Source: Winogradskyella sp. PC-19 (GTDB taxonomy: Bacteria > Bacteroidota > Bacteroidia > Flavobacteriales > Flavobacteriaceae). Taken from it: 64,000 nt of DNA. A model generated the notes under the pieces. The model searched no databases. It worked only from the letters and a program-made list of their open reading frames with translations, and was not told the origin of the DNA. Location of the stretch: NCBI RefSeq assembly GCF_002163855.1, contig NZ_CP019332.1:347213-411212 (forward strand), in the 5' to 3' direction. Of this stretch, positions 1-8,929 are shown piece after piece. The position numbers and the translations under genes were made by a program. Each line of letters opens with the position of its first letter. Position 1 is the stretch's first letter.

Positions 1-1095
1 ACGGATAGGATAGTCTTTTAAATAAGTGGTTACTGAAGGATTCCGAAACCTATAATGATGTAGATTTCCATTGTAAAAAAGCCATAATTCTTGCTTAAGG
101 TCGTTTGAATAGGCTTCAATGGTATTTACTGGTTTAAGAGTATTGTCTTTATAAAGTGTTTTAATGGCGTCCAGCTCAACGGATTGAAAAATCACAGTAT
201 TTTCAAAACTTGAAAACATCATATGTTTTCCCTTTTTGTCCACTACGACTTCTAATTGGTTTTTGGTATTAAGTTTTGGATTTGTTGATTTTAAGTCAAA
301 TGTTTTAAAGTCAATAGCATATAATTCGTCCTTGGAATCAACTTGAGCGTAGTTTAGGCCTTCGTATTCAAATGTCTTTGTAATCCAAAACTTTTTTCTC
401 GCAATATCTGATTCTCGATCAAAGTCATCATTTTTAAACTGCTTAAAGATTTGACCCTTCCAGTCGGTAAAGACAATAGGGAAATTATTATCGCTTATTA
501 TGCAATAAGATTCTTTAAATATTAATTCTGTTCCGCTATCTAAAACAAATTGTTGAGGAATATCAAGGGTAAATTTGAAAATTAGATTAAACGTAAAGTT
601 ATCCGTAATTTCATACAGACTAATGTCTTTATTGTTTTGCGCTAACACATAATTTTTCCCATTGTAACCAAACACCTTTGAATGCGAGTACGCCTCAAAC
701 TTTTGATAGGTGAAAGTGATGCTGTAAGGGTCAAACAATATAATCTTCTCTTCAGATTCTGAATTTAATACAATTAAAATCTTACCATCTTTACGTTTAA
801 ATAATTGTGAAACTTCATTGGTGGTTTTCGAAAGATTTGGAATTGTAATTTCCTGAAACGTGTTACCATTAAAGCGCAGCAATGCGAGTTCTTTTGAAGT
901 GGACAATATGGTCCTAATATCATTATCCATACCTCCAAGCCACAAAAAGCCATCATCATCAGAACACATACTATTAACTCTATCTAGTTTTAGTCCATCA
1001 TCTTTAGAGAATGTACGTTTCTGGAATTGATCTAAGGATTGACCGAAGGTTTGGAGCGAAAGATTTAAAAAAAGAAAAAGTAAATACTTCTTCAT
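1..1095 (-). CDS. Two-component-type propeller sensor protein, N-terminal part (cut by window edge)
   Basis: An open frame of 365 codons starts at ATG 1095 and runs without a stop off the left edge. The first 19 residues are a Sec signal peptide (MKKYLLFLFLNLSLQTFGQ). The mature part opens with FSKDDGLKLDRVNSMCSDDD and then GFLWLGG, which is the typical first blade of the 'regulator propeller' sensors of Bacteroidota (reg_prop repeats, usually a periplasmic beta-propeller followed by Y_Y_Y and then a histidine kinase or a DNA-binding domain). Later blades are weak and asparagine/lysine/phenylalanine-rich. The output domain lies outside the window, so I cannot say whether this is a kinase, a LuxR-type regulator or only a sensor. 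It is divergent from the helicase gene. Confidence 0.7.
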   Translation of the reverse strand, partial: MKKYLLFLFLNLSLQTFGQSLDQFQKRTFSKDDGLKLDRVNSMCSDDDGFLWLGGMDNDIRTILSTSKELALLRFNGNTFQEITIPNLSKTTNEVSQLFKRKDGKILIVLNSESEEKIILFDPYSITFTYQKFEAYSHSKVFGYNGKNYVLAQNNKDISLYEITDNFTFNLIFKFTLDIPQQFVLDSGTELIFKESYCIISDNNFPIVFTDWKGQIFKQFKNDDFDRESDIARKKFWITKTFEYEGLNYAQVDSKDELYAIDFKTFDLKSTNPKLNTKNQLEVVVDKKGKHMMFSSFENTVIFQSVELDAIKTLYKDNTLKPVNTIEAYSNDLKQELWLFYNGNLHHYRFRNPSVTTYLKDYPIR

Positions 1096-1235
1096 TAAGC
1101 AGGTTGTTATTTTTTGATAAGGCCTAAAGTTACAAATTGTAAAGAAATCCTATTCTATTGTTCATAATTATTCATAAAACAACTAAGTATAACTGCATAC
1201 ATTGCTTAATTTCACTTTTTGTAAAAACATCAAAT

Positions 1236-3581
1236 TTGGACAAGTATTTAAGTCAATTAAACGAAGCGCAACTCGCGCCAACTATACAGAAGGATGGACC
1301 AATGATAGTTATTGCTGGCGCTGGCTCTGGTAAAACACGTGTTCTTACATATAGAATTGCTTATTTAATGAGTCAGGGTGTTGATGCTTTTAATATTTTG
1401 GCATTAACCTTTACCAATAAGGCTGCTCGTGAGATGAAAGGCAGAATTGCTGATATAGTTGGAGATGGCGAGGCCCGAAATTTATGGATGGGAACATTTC
1501 ATTCTGTATTTGCTAAGATTTTGAGATTTGAAGGGCATCACTTAGGTTTTCCAAGTAATTTCACCATTTACGACACCCAAGATTCTCAAAAGCTACTAAA
1601 CTCAATTATTAAAGAGATGGGTCTTGATAAAGATATTTATAAAACCAAACAGGTTTATAGCCGTATCTCATCTTACAAAAACAATTTAATTACTGTAAAA
1701 GCATATTATAAAAACCCAGAGTTAATGGAAGCCGATGCTGCCGCTAGGCGTCCAAGAATGGGTGAAATTTACCAAGAGTATGTAGAGCGTTGTTTTAAAG
1801 CAGGCGCTATGGATTTTGATGATTTATTGTTAAGAACCAACGAATTATTAACGCGTTTTCCAGCTGTTTTAGCTCAATATCAAAGTAGATTTAGATACAT
1901 TTTAGTTGATGAGTATCAAGATACAAACCACTCACAATATTTGATAGTACGTGCTTTAGCGGATAGATTTCAGAATATTTGCGTCGTTGGTGATGATGCG
2001 CAAAGTATTTATGCCTTTAGAGGTGCAAACATTAACAACATCCTAAATTTTCAGAAAGATTATGACGATGTTAAAATGTATCGACTAGAACAAAATTATC
2101 GTTCTACAAAAAATATCGTTGGTGCGGCAAATTCAATTATAGAGCACAATAAGACCAAACTTGATAAAGTAGTTTGGACTGCAAATGTCGAAGGCGAAAA
2201 AGTAATCGTTCATCGCAGTATGACTGATGGTGATGAAGGTAGATATGTTGCAAGTACCATTTGGGAAACTAAAATGAATAATCAGTTGCAGAGCAGCGAT
2301 TTTGCTGTTTTGTATCGTACAAATGCGCAATCACGTGCTATTGAAGATGCCTTGCGCAAACGAGACATTCCTTATCGTATTTATGGAGGATTGTCTTTTT
2401 ACCAACGTAAAGAGATTAAAGATGTCACAGCCTATTTGCGTTTAATACTTAATCCTGCTGACGAAGAAGCGTTAAAACGTGTTATTAATTACCCAGCAAG
2501 AGGTATTGGGCAAACAACTGTAGACCGACTTATAGTTGCTGCTAACGGAAGCGGAAAAACGATATACGACATCTTAAAAGATATAGATAATGTTACCATT
2601 AACATTAATAATGGTACTAAAGGAAAATTAAGAGATTTTGTAACACTTATTGAAAGTTATAAAGTCATGAATCAAACAGCAAATGCTTTTGATTTGGCAG
2701 AGCATGTGACAAAAACTAGTGGTTTAATTAGAGAACTTGGCAAAGATGGAACGCCAGAAGGTGTTACCAAATTAGATAACGTTCAAGAATTATTAAACGG
2801 TATTAAAGATTTTGTCGAAGGTCAAATCGAATTAGCAGATGCAGGTGATTCTTTAGCTGAGTTTTTAGAAGATGTGGCTTTAGCTACTGACTTAGATGGC
2901 GATAAAGGAGACCCAAATCATGTAGCTTTAATGACCATTCACTTAGCTAAAGGTTTGGAGTTTCCGCATGTATTTATAGTCGGTATGGAAGAAGATTTGT
3001 TTCCAAGTGCTATGAGTATGAATACTAGAAGCGAACTAGAAGAAGAACGTCGATTATTTTATGTAGCTTTGACGAGAGCAGAAAAACAGGCCTATTTGAC
3101 CTATACAATTTCTCGATACCGTTGGGGGAAATTAATAGATGCTGAACCAAGCCGTTTTATTGAAGAAATTGATAATAAATTTGTTAACGTAACAACACCA
3201 ATGCGAGAGCAGCGTTTTAACCCAATGTTAGATGCTTCTATATTTGGTGACGTTGAACCGAATAAAATTAGATTTGCAAAACCAAAATCTCCGAAATTGA
3301 AAAAGAAGGAAGACCGTAAAAAACCAGAAAATTTTAAAATAAGTGCACCAAAAAAGATGACAGCACTTAAAGATGCTGATGCTACAGAAAATCTTTATGA
3401 AGGCAAATTAACAGTTGGCAAGATTGTTAATCATGACCGCTTTGGTAGAGGTGAAGTTATAAATATTGAAGGCAAAGGTGCCGATGCAAAAGCAGAAATA
3501 AAGTTTAGCAACGGTGATGTAAAAAAACTATTACTTCGTTTTGCTAAGCTTGAAATTTTAAGGATTAAAGGATCGAAATAA
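1236..3581 (+). CDS. UvrD/PcrA-type superfamily 1 DNA helicase
   Basis: 781-residue 3'-5' DNA helicase of the UvrD/PcrA/Rep family, acting in repair and in removing obstacles from DNA. Visible motifs: Walker A AGAGSGKT at residues 27-34, motif II VDEYQDTN near 225, QNYRST near 286, and late motifs MTIHLAKGLEF and FYVALTRAE. The C-terminus (TVGKIVNHDRFGRGEV onward) is the Tudor-like domain that in PcrA binds RNA polymerase. The frame is open upstream to ATG 1158, but homologues begin with D/N-KYL-QLN, which follows directly after TTG 1236. I therefore choose that TTG start and regard the 26 extra residues as untranslated. tsaC follows after 12 bases and is probably co-transcribed. Confidence 0.92.
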   Translation: MDKYLSQLNEAQLAPTIQKDGPMIVIAGAGSGKTRVLTYRIAYLMSQGVDAFNILALTFTNKAAREMKGRIADIVGDGEARNLWMGTFHSVFAKILRFEGHHLGFPSNFTIYDTQDSQKLLNSIIKEMGLDKDIYKTKQVYSRISSYKNNLITVKAYYKNPELMEADAAARRPRMGEIYQEYVERCFKAGAMDFDDLLLRTNELLTRFPAVLAQYQSRFRYILVDEYQDTNHSQYLIVRALADRFQNICVVGDDAQSIYAFRGANINNILNFQKDYDDVKMYRLEQNYRSTKNIVGAANSIIEHNKTKLDKVVWTANVEGEKVIVHRSMTDGDEGRYVASTIWETKMNNQLQSSDFAVLYRTNAQSRAIEDALRKRDIPYRIYGGLSFYQRKEIKDVTAYLRLILNPADEEALKRVINYPARGIGQTTVDRLIVAANGSGKTIYDILKDIDNVTININNGTKGKLRDFVTLIESYKVMNQTANAFDLAEHVTKTSGLIRELGKDGTPEGVTKLDNVQELLNGIKDFVEGQIELADAGDSLAEFLEDVALATDLDGDKGDPNHVALMTIHLAKGLEFPHVFIVGMEEDLFPSAMSMNTRSELEEERRLFYVALTRAEKQAYLTYTISRYRWGKLIDAEPSRFIEEIDNKFVNVTTPMREQRFNPMLDASIFGDVEPNKIRFAKPKSPKLKKKEDRKKPENFKISAPKKMTALKDADATENLYEGKLTVGKIVNHDRFGRGEVINIEGKGADAKAEIKFSNGDVKKLLLRFAKLEILRIKGSK

Positions 3582-3593
3582 TTCAGTTTAGAT

Positions 3594-4214
3594 ATGGCTG
3601 ATTTCATTAAAATATATCCAGAAAATCCAAACCCAAAACAAATTCAGAAAATTGTAAGCGTTCTTAAAAAGGGAGGCTTAGTCATTTACCCAACTGACAC
3701 TGTTTATGGTTTGGGTTGTGATATTACTAATATTAAAGCCTTAGAGCGTATTGCTAGAATCAAAGGTGTAAAGCTTGAGAAAGCTAATTTTTCTTTCATT
3801 TGCGAAGACCTGAGTAACCTTAGTGATTACGTAAAGCAAATAAACACTTCAACTTTTAAGATACTAAAACGTGCTTTGCCAGGTGCATATACTTTTATTT
3901 TACCAGGTTCAAAAAGTTTGCCTAACCCATTTAAAAAAAGAAAAACCGTTGGTATTAGAGTACCTGATAATTCTATTATTTTAAGTTTAGTCGCAGCTTT
4001 AGGAAATCCAATTGTATCTACATCTATAAGAGATGATGATGATGTTTTGGAATATACAACTGACCCCGAATTAATTTTAGAAAAATGGGATAACCTCGTA
4101 GATATAGTTATTGATGGTGGCTATGGAGATAATGAAGCTTCTACAGTTATCGATTTATCAGAAGACGAGCCTACAGTTATCCGTGAAGGAAAGGGAAGTT
4201 TAGAAATATTTTAA
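3594..4214 (+). CDS. L-threonylcarbamoyladenylate synthase (Sua5/YciO/YrdC family)
   Basis: 206 residues. The family makes threonylcarbamoyl-AMP from threonine, bicarbonate and ATP, the first step of the t6A37 modification of ANN-decoding tRNAs. The hallmark IYPTDTVYGLG is at residues 31-41, and the conserved GIRVPDN and STSIRD segments follow. The length fits the short YciO-like form common in Bacteroidota, which lacks the C-terminal Sua5 domain, so assignment as the main TsaC or as a YciO paralogue is open. It lies 12 bases behind the helicase gene. Its TAA stop overlaps the stop of the convergent MFS gene within TTAA. Confidence 0.88.
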   Translation: MADFIKIYPENPNPKQIQKIVSVLKKGGLVIYPTDTVYGLGCDITNIKALERIARIKGVKLEKANFSFICEDLSNLSDYVKQINTSTFKILKRALPGAYTFILPGSKSLPNPFKKRKTVGIRVPDNSIILSLVAALGNPIVSTSIRDDDDVLEYTTDPELILEKWDNLVDIVIDGGYGDNEASTVIDLSEDEPTVIREGKGSLEIF

Positions 4215-5422
4215 GCACTTTTAAATACTTTCGATATTCTATTAGATATAGAATAAAAAAGAATCAATGATAATAGACCACAGACAAAAAAGCCAAGAAA
4301 TAAAGGCGTAGTAGAGTCTACAACAAATTTGCCTATAAAGTTTGCAATAGGTACCGCCATTACCGTAGATATAAAACCATTCAGCGCTGATCCAATACCA
4401 GCAATGTGTCCCATGGGTTCCATTGCAAGAGCTCTTAAATTTCCAAACAGAAAACCTATGGTAAAAAATTGAAGTGCAAAAAAGCCCAATAAAACTTCAA
4501 TACTTGGTTTTGCACCCGACCAAAAAACAATCACAAAAAGTAGCGATATTAATACAAAACTGAGCATCGCCATGTGTACAATATTGCGCATTCCAAATTT
4601 GATGACCAACTGACTATTCATAAATGTAGAAAGGCCAACAGCTATTGCTAAACTCGCAAATATCAATGGAAATTCTTCAGCCATATTATATTGCTGTTCA
4701 AAAATACGTTGCGAGGTACTTAAATATACCATAAATGAACCTGTGATTAAACCAGATAGTATGGTATAAATAACAGCAGGTTTTATTTTAAAAAAAGCAA
4801 TGGTTCCTGTCTTAAAAATAGACAACCGATAATTTAATCGGTATTGATTCTTTAAGGTTTCGGGTTGTCTTATCCAAAACCAAATCATTATTAAAATACC
4901 AAAACCAAGGGTGAATATAAATATGGATTTCCAGTGATAATGCTGCATTAAAAACTGTCCGAGTGATGGTGCTATTACCGGTACTAATATAAAAATCATG
5001 ACAACAAATGATAGCACTTTTGCCATATAGTCTCCAGAATATGAATCTCTTACCATCGCAATGCACATGGTTCGCGGAGCTGCTAAACCAATACCTTGCA
5101 GAACACGACCAAACAACATCATTTCAAAACTTTTTGTTGTTACGCAAACTATTGAAGCGATTGCAAAAACAATGAAACCTAAATATACTATTGGCTTACG
5201 ACCAAAACTATCTGATAGCGGACCAAATAGTAATTGACCAACGCCAAGACCAAGAAAAATAGAAGTAATTAGTTTGGGATTATCTTTAGTGTCTTTAACA
5301 CTTAAAAATTCGCCAATATCTGGTAATGCAGGTAATACGGCATCAATTGATAGTGCAACAATTGACATCAGTCCGGCCATTAAAACAATAAATTCTACCT
5401 GTGACCGACTTTGTTTTTTCAT
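4211..5422 (-). CDS. Bcr/CflA-family MFS drug efflux transporter
   Basis: 403-residue inner-membrane protein with about 12 hydrophobic segments, of the major facilitator superfamily. The N-terminal region (DAVLPALPDIGEFL) and the loop motif GPLSDSFGRKPIVYLG (motif A, residues about 67-82) are typical of the Bcr/CflA drug:H+ antiporters, as is RVLQGIGLAAPRTM. The substrate cannot be predicted. A -7 element lies at 5427-5434, so the transcript would be nearly leaderless. Its stop codon overlaps that of tsaC. Confidence 0.88.
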   Translation of the reverse strand: MKKQSRSQVEFIVLMAGLMSIVALSIDAVLPALPDIGEFLSVKDTKDNPKLITSIFLGLGVGQLLFGPLSDSFGRKPIVYLGFIVFAIASIVCVTTKSFEMMLFGRVLQGIGLAAPRTMCIAMVRDSYSGDYMAKVLSFVVMIFILVPVIAPSLGQFLMQHYHWKSIFIFTLGFGILIMIWFWIRQPETLKNQYRLNYRLSIFKTGTIAFFKIKPAVIYTILSGLITGSFMVYLSTSQRIFEQQYNMAEEFPLIFASLAIAVGLSTFMNSQLVIKFGMRNIVHMAMLSFVLISLLFVIVFWSGAKPSIEVLLGFFALQFFTIGFLFGNLRALAMEPMGHIAGIGSALNGFISTVMAVPIANFIGKFVVDSTTPLFLGFFVCGLLSLILFYSISNRISKVFKSA

Positions 5423-5426
5423 GGTG

Positions 5427-5456
5427 CAAAAGTAAGCTAATAATTAGGTATTTTTG
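5427..5456. promoter_or_regulatory. Divergent -7 elements for the MFS and DinB-like genes
   Basis: On the minus strand, TACTTTTG (5434 to 5427) matches TAnnTTTG directly before the MFS start at 5422. On the plus strand, TATTTTTG (5449-5456) precedes the DinB-like gene by about 55 bases. No well-spaced TTG is seen for either, so these are motif matches only. Confidence 0.45.
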
Positions 5457-5511
5457 GTTATCAATAGTGCTTTTGTAAATAGCATAATTTAATTACTCAA
5501 TACTTAAAAAA

Positions 5512-5952
5512 ATGACAGAATCCTTAATAAAACTTTATAAACGAGATTTAAATGCAGTAAAAAAAGAATTGCAATCTTATAAAAATGAAGCCAATATATG
5601 GCTTGTAGATAAAGAGATTTCTAATTGTACTGGTAATTTGGTATTGCATATCGTTGGTAATCTTAATCATTTTATTGGAGCAATATTGGGAAATTCTGGT
5701 TACATAAGAAAGCGTGATTTAGAATTCTCTCAAAAAAATATTTCTGTTTCAGAAATGATAAAAATGATTGATGATACTCAGAATGTCATTGATAAAACAT
5801 TATCAAATTTAACCGAAGCCAACTTACAGGAAGAGTATAGAAGAAATCCTTTTGAAGATTACATGACTACAGAATATTTTTTGTTACATCTAAAATCACA
5901 TTTAGCATACCATTTAGGTCAAATAAACTATCACAGACGATTACTAGAGTAG
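5512..5952 (+). CDS. DinB-like / DUF1572 family protein
   Basis: 146-residue predicted cytoplasmic four-helix protein of the DinB/YfiT-like superfamily. Histidines H46 or H53 in the second helix, and H130 and H134 in SHLAYHLGQINYHRR, sit where the family binds a divalent metal. Members include thiol-dependent S-transferases that use bacillithiol or mycothiol, but many are uncharacterised and no reaction can be assigned. The ABC exporter gene follows after 26 bases. Confidence 0.75.
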   Translation: MTESLIKLYKRDLNAVKKELQSYKNEANIWLVDKEISNCTGNLVLHIVGNLNHFIGAILGNSGYIRKRDLEFSQKNISVSEMIKMIDDTQNVIDKTLSNLTEANLQEEYRRNPFEDYMTTEYFLLHLKSHLAYHLGQINYHRRLLE

Positions 5953-5978
5953 TATCTTTGTTTAAAGAGATTTAATAT

Positions 5979-7751
5979 ATGCATCACCTTAAAGAAAAGT
6001 CAGTAGATAAAACAAAAAAGAAGCCTAAAGTAACAATAGGTAAGGCTTTTAAAACTATTATTTGGCCAAGACGAAATCTAGTTTTTATTGGACTTTTGCT
6101 TATTATTTTAAGGAGCTTAGCAGGTTTAATTTTACCATGGCAAAGTAAAGTGTTATTGGATGAGGTTGTTCCTCAAAAAGATTTTAGTCAATTATACAGT
6201 TTAATTGCCATAGTTATTACAGCAATATTAATTCAAGCTGTGACATCATTCGCTTTAACAAAAATACTAAGCGTACAAGCTCAGTTTTTAATAAGTGAAT
6301 TACGTGCTCAAGTTCAAAAGAAGGTATTATCGTTACCAATCAGTTTTTTTGATAACACAAAATCAGGTGCTTTAGTATCAAGAATTATGAGTGATGTAGA
6401 AGGTGTTCGTAACCTTATTGGCACAGGTTTGGTACAATTGGTTGGTGGCACATTTACTGCCATAATCTCACTAATTATTTTAATAAACTTAAATCCGTGG
6501 ATGACCCTTTTTGTATTCGTTCCATTGTCAATCTTTGCATTCATTGCTTTAAAAGCTTTCAAATATATACGACCAATATTTAGGACACGCGGAAAAATTA
6601 ATGCAGAAGTCAAAGGTCGTTTGACAGAAACCTTAGCTGGTGTTAGAGTAATAAAAGCTTTTAATGCGGAAAATCAGGAAAATAAAGTTTTTGAAAAAGG
6701 AGTCGATAGTATTTTTCAAAATGTAAAAAAGAGTTTAACTGCTACAGCTTTAATGACAAGTTCATCTACGTTTTTGATTGGAGTTGCGACTACAGGAATC
6801 ATGGGTATAGGTGGTTATTACATGATGCAAGATAGCATGACGACAGGTGAGTTTCTATTCTTTACATTGATATTAGGTTTTATGATTGCACCAATAGTAC
6901 AAATGAGTAATATTGGTAGTCAATTGACCGAAGCTTTAGCAGGTTTAGACCGAACTGAAGAGTTAATGAATATGACAGCTGAAGATGAAGATGAGAGCAG
7001 AACAATTGAGTTGCAAGCTCTAAAAGGAAATATAGAATTTAGTGACGTCTCTTTTGAATATGAAGAAAACAAACCAGTGCTACATAATATCAATTTTAAT
7101 GCACCATCAGGTTCTGTCATTGCATTAGTAGGTAGTTCTGGTTCAGGAAAATCTACGATTGCTGGATTATCAGCGACATTTTTGAATCCAAATTCTGGTA
7201 AAATCACTATAGATGGTGAGGATTTATCTAAAGTCAAATTGAATAGCTTTAGAAAGCATTTAGGTGTGGTGTTGCAAGATGAATTTTTGTTCGAAGGTTC
7301 CATTCGTGAAAATATTATGTTCCCAAGACCAAATGCTACAGAAGCGCAATTACAGAATGCAGTTAAAGCTGCATATGTCAATGAGTTTACAGACCGATTT
7401 GATGATGGTTTAGAAACTTTGATTGGAGAACGTGGTGTAAAGCTTTCTGGAGGGCAGCGCCAACGTATTGCTATTGCAAGGGCTATTTTAGCAGACCCAA
7501 AAATTATCATTTTAGATGAAGCAACTTCAAATTTAGATACTGAAAGTGAAGGATTAATTCAAAAGAGTTTATCAGAATTAACTAATAACAGAACTACTAT
7601 AGTTATTGCTCACCGTTTAAGCACAATTAAGCGCGCTGACCAAATTTTAGTCATCGAAGCTGGTAAAATTGTAGAACGTGGTAACCATGACGAACTACTT
7701 GCTAAGAAAGCGCGATATTACGATTTGTATACGTTTCAGGCTAAGATATAG
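5979..7751 (+). CDS. ABC exporter, fused permease and ATPase (MsbA/MdlB-like half transporter)
   Basis: 590-residue half-transporter. A type I exporter membrane domain with six predicted helices covers residues about 30-320, followed by the ATPase domain. Walker A GSSGSGKST is near 384-392, the Q-loop is in VVLQDEF, the signature LSGGQRQRIAIARAIL is near 487, Walker B IIILDEATSNLD is near 508, and the switch histidine is in VIAHRLS. It should work as a homodimer exporting a lipid, peptide or drug; the substrate cannot be read. The first 25 residues are lysine-rich and cytoplasmic. An HxlR gene converges 4 bases after its stop. Confidence 0.92.
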   Translation: MHHLKEKSVDKTKKKPKVTIGKAFKTIIWPRRNLVFIGLLLIILRSLAGLILPWQSKVLLDEVVPQKDFSQLYSLIAIVITAILIQAVTSFALTKILSVQAQFLISELRAQVQKKVLSLPISFFDNTKSGALVSRIMSDVEGVRNLIGTGLVQLVGGTFTAIISLIILINLNPWMTLFVFVPLSIFAFIALKAFKYIRPIFRTRGKINAEVKGRLTETLAGVRVIKAFNAENQENKVFEKGVDSIFQNVKKSLTATALMTSSSTFLIGVATTGIMGIGGYYMMQDSMTTGEFLFFTLILGFMIAPIVQMSNIGSQLTEALAGLDRTEELMNMTAEDEDESRTIELQALKGNIEFSDVSFEYEENKPVLHNINFNAPSGSVIALVGSSGSGKSTIAGLSATFLNPNSGKITIDGEDLSKVKLNSFRKHLGVVLQDEFLFEGSIRENIMFPRPNATEAQLQNAVKAAYVNEFTDRFDDGLETLIGERGVKLSGGQRQRIAIARAILADPKIIILDEATSNLDTESEGLIQKSLSELTNNRTTIVIAHRLSTIKRADQILVIEAGKIVERGNHDELLAKKARYYDLYTFQAKI

Positions 7752-7755
7752 TTAT

Positions 7756-8097
7756 TCAAGACACAGAATTACCCCAATTTGAAATAGAACGAATTATAGG
7801 AATAAGTGTTTCTCCAAGAGTGGTTAATCGGTATTCCACTTTAAGTGGTGGTTTCTTTGTGTATACTTTGCGTTCAATAATTTTATCCTCTTCAAGTTTC
7901 TTTAATTGTAAGCTTAGAGTGCGCTCAGTAACAGTAGGCATAAGCTTGCGTAATTCATTATAACGTAAGGTGCCATTTATTAAATGGTAAAGTATAACTG
8001 TTTTCCATTTTCCGCCTATTACACCCATGGTAAGACTAGCACAACAAGGATATTCCTTACCATTGTAAGAGTATGTTTCTTTAATTATATCTGCCAT
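7756..8097 (-). CDS. HxlR-family winged-helix transcriptional regulator
   Basis: 113-residue MarR/HxlR-type repressor or activator. The N-terminal YPCCASLTMGVIGGKWK pattern (Cys18, Cys19) is diagnostic. The recognition helix lies around TERTLSLQLKKLEEDKII, and the wing is in ERKVYTKKPPLKVEYRLT. In relatives such as YodB and HypR the N-terminal cysteine senses quinones, diamide or hypochlorite and controls a neighbouring flavin reductase. The divergent gene here is a nitroreductase-family enzyme, so the same arrangement is likely (inference). Both genes read from overlapping promoters. Confidence 0.9.
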   Translation of the reverse strand: MADIIKETYSYNGKEYPCCASLTMGVIGGKWKTVILYHLINGTLRYNELRKLMPTVTERTLSLQLKKLEEDKIIERKVYTKKPPLKVEYRLTTLGETLIPIIRSISNWGNSVS

Positions 8098-8125
8098 AAT
8101 TTTATACTATCATATTTGACCGTTA

Positions 8126-8156
8126 TTGCAAAGGTAAAATACTATACTTAGTTTTG
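8126..8156 (+). promoter_or_regulatory. Promoter of the nitroreductase gene
   Basis: TTG at 8126-8128, a 20-base spacer and TAGTTTTG at 8149-8156 match the Bacteroidota primary sigma consensus (TTG, 17-23 bases, TAnnTTTG). Transcription would start near 8163, about 30 bases before the gene. Confidence 0.7.
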
Positions 8157-8159
8157 CAA
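8129..8159 (-). promoter_or_regulatory. Promoter of the hxlR gene
   Basis: On the minus strand TTG (8159 to 8157), a 20-base spacer and TACCTTTG (8136 to 8129) match the same consensus. Each -33 element abuts the -7 element of the opposing promoter, so both cannot be occupied at once. Confidence 0.7.
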
Positions 8160-8192
8160 CTATAAAAAATATAGTATAATAAAATAATTACA

Positions 8193-8867
8193 ATGAGTAC
8201 ACCTAATATTACTAAAGAAGACGTTCTTAATGCATTTCAATATAGACATGCAACAAAAGAATTTGATGCAACACGCAAGCTGACTGATGATGATATCAAT
8301 TTTATTTTAAAGACTGCAAATTTATCACCTAGCTCTTTTGGTTTTGAGCCTTGGCATTTTATTGTAGTTCAAGATAAAGAACTAAGAGAATTACTTAAAC
8401 CTGTTGCTTGGGGAGCACCATTAAAACTAGATACAGCAAGCCACTTTATTTTGGGGTTAAGTATGAAAGCACCTATGACTAAATGGAATTCTGATTACAT
8501 CTTGCATATGATGAAAGAGGTAAAGCAGTTCCCAGAAGATGTTATCGAAATGTATTCTAAGTTTTACAGAGAATTTCAGGAACGTGACTTTAATTTAGAT
8601 TCTGATAAAAAACTATTTGATTGGGCGTCTAAACAAACGTATATCGCTTTAGCAAATATGATGACTTCTGCTGCTTTAGTAGGAATTGATAGTTGTCCAA
8701 TTGAAGGTTTTCATGAGGAAAAAATAAATGCACTTCTACAGGATAAGTTTGGAGTAGATACTGATAAATATGGCTTGTCTTATATGGTCGCTTTTGGATA
8801 CAGAAAAGAAGAACCGCCACACGCAAAGACAAGAAGAGATTTTGAAGATATTGTAACTTGGAGATAG
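8193..8867 (+). CDS. NAD(P)H-dependent nitroreductase-family flavoprotein
   Basis: 224-residue FMN enzyme of the NfsB/FRase branch of the nitroreductase family. It should transfer hydride from NAD(P)H to quinones, nitro compounds or flavins as a soluble homodimer. FMN-binding features are YRHATKEFD (residues 17-25), LSPSSFGFEPWHFIVVQD near 48-65 and the C-terminal GYRKEEPP. Divergent from hxlR with overlapping promoters, it is the probable target of that regulator. A strong hairpin terminator follows at 8888-8917. Confidence 0.88.
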   Translation: MSTPNITKEDVLNAFQYRHATKEFDATRKLTDDDINFILKTANLSPSSFGFEPWHFIVVQDKELRELLKPVAWGAPLKLDTASHFILGLSMKAPMTKWNSDYILHMMKEVKQFPEDVIEMYSKFYREFQERDFNLDSDKKLFDWASKQTYIALANMMTSAALVGIDSCPIEGFHEEKINALLQDKFGVDTDKYGLSYMVAFGYRKEEPPHAKTRRDFEDIVTWR

Positions 8868-8887
8868 ACTTAGAATTAAGTAATAAA

Positions 8888-8917
8888 AAACGGTTTGAGT
8901 AATCACTCAAACCGTTT
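8888..8917. terminator. Bidirectional terminator hairpin
   Basis: A 13-bp perfect stem (8888-8900 with 8905-8917, core CGGTTTGAGT) and a 4-base loop lie between the convergent nitroreductase and carboxylase genes. A-rich and T-rich flanks allow termination in both directions. Confidence 0.85.
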
Positions 8918-8929
8918 ATATTTATTTAT

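Larger units (their letters stand above)
8104..8177. promoter_or_regulatory. Candidate HxlR operator sites (ATACTAT repeats)
   Basis: ATACTATA at 8139-8146 and TATAGTAT at 8170-8177 form a perfect 8-bp inverted repeat spanning the nitroreductase -7 box. A further ATACTAT lies at 8104-8110, and ACTATA at 8159-8164 pairs with TATAGT at 8170-8175. Repeated TACTAT-type half sites are known for YodB/HxlR regulators; binding by the adjacent regulator is inferred. Confidence 0.55.

Noticed and set aside
6920-7510. 196-codon open frame on the minus strand inside the ABC exporter gene
   Set aside because: It lies entirely opposite the ATPase domain, whose motifs are clear. Its composition (serine/proline-rich, no domain) is that of an antisense shadow.
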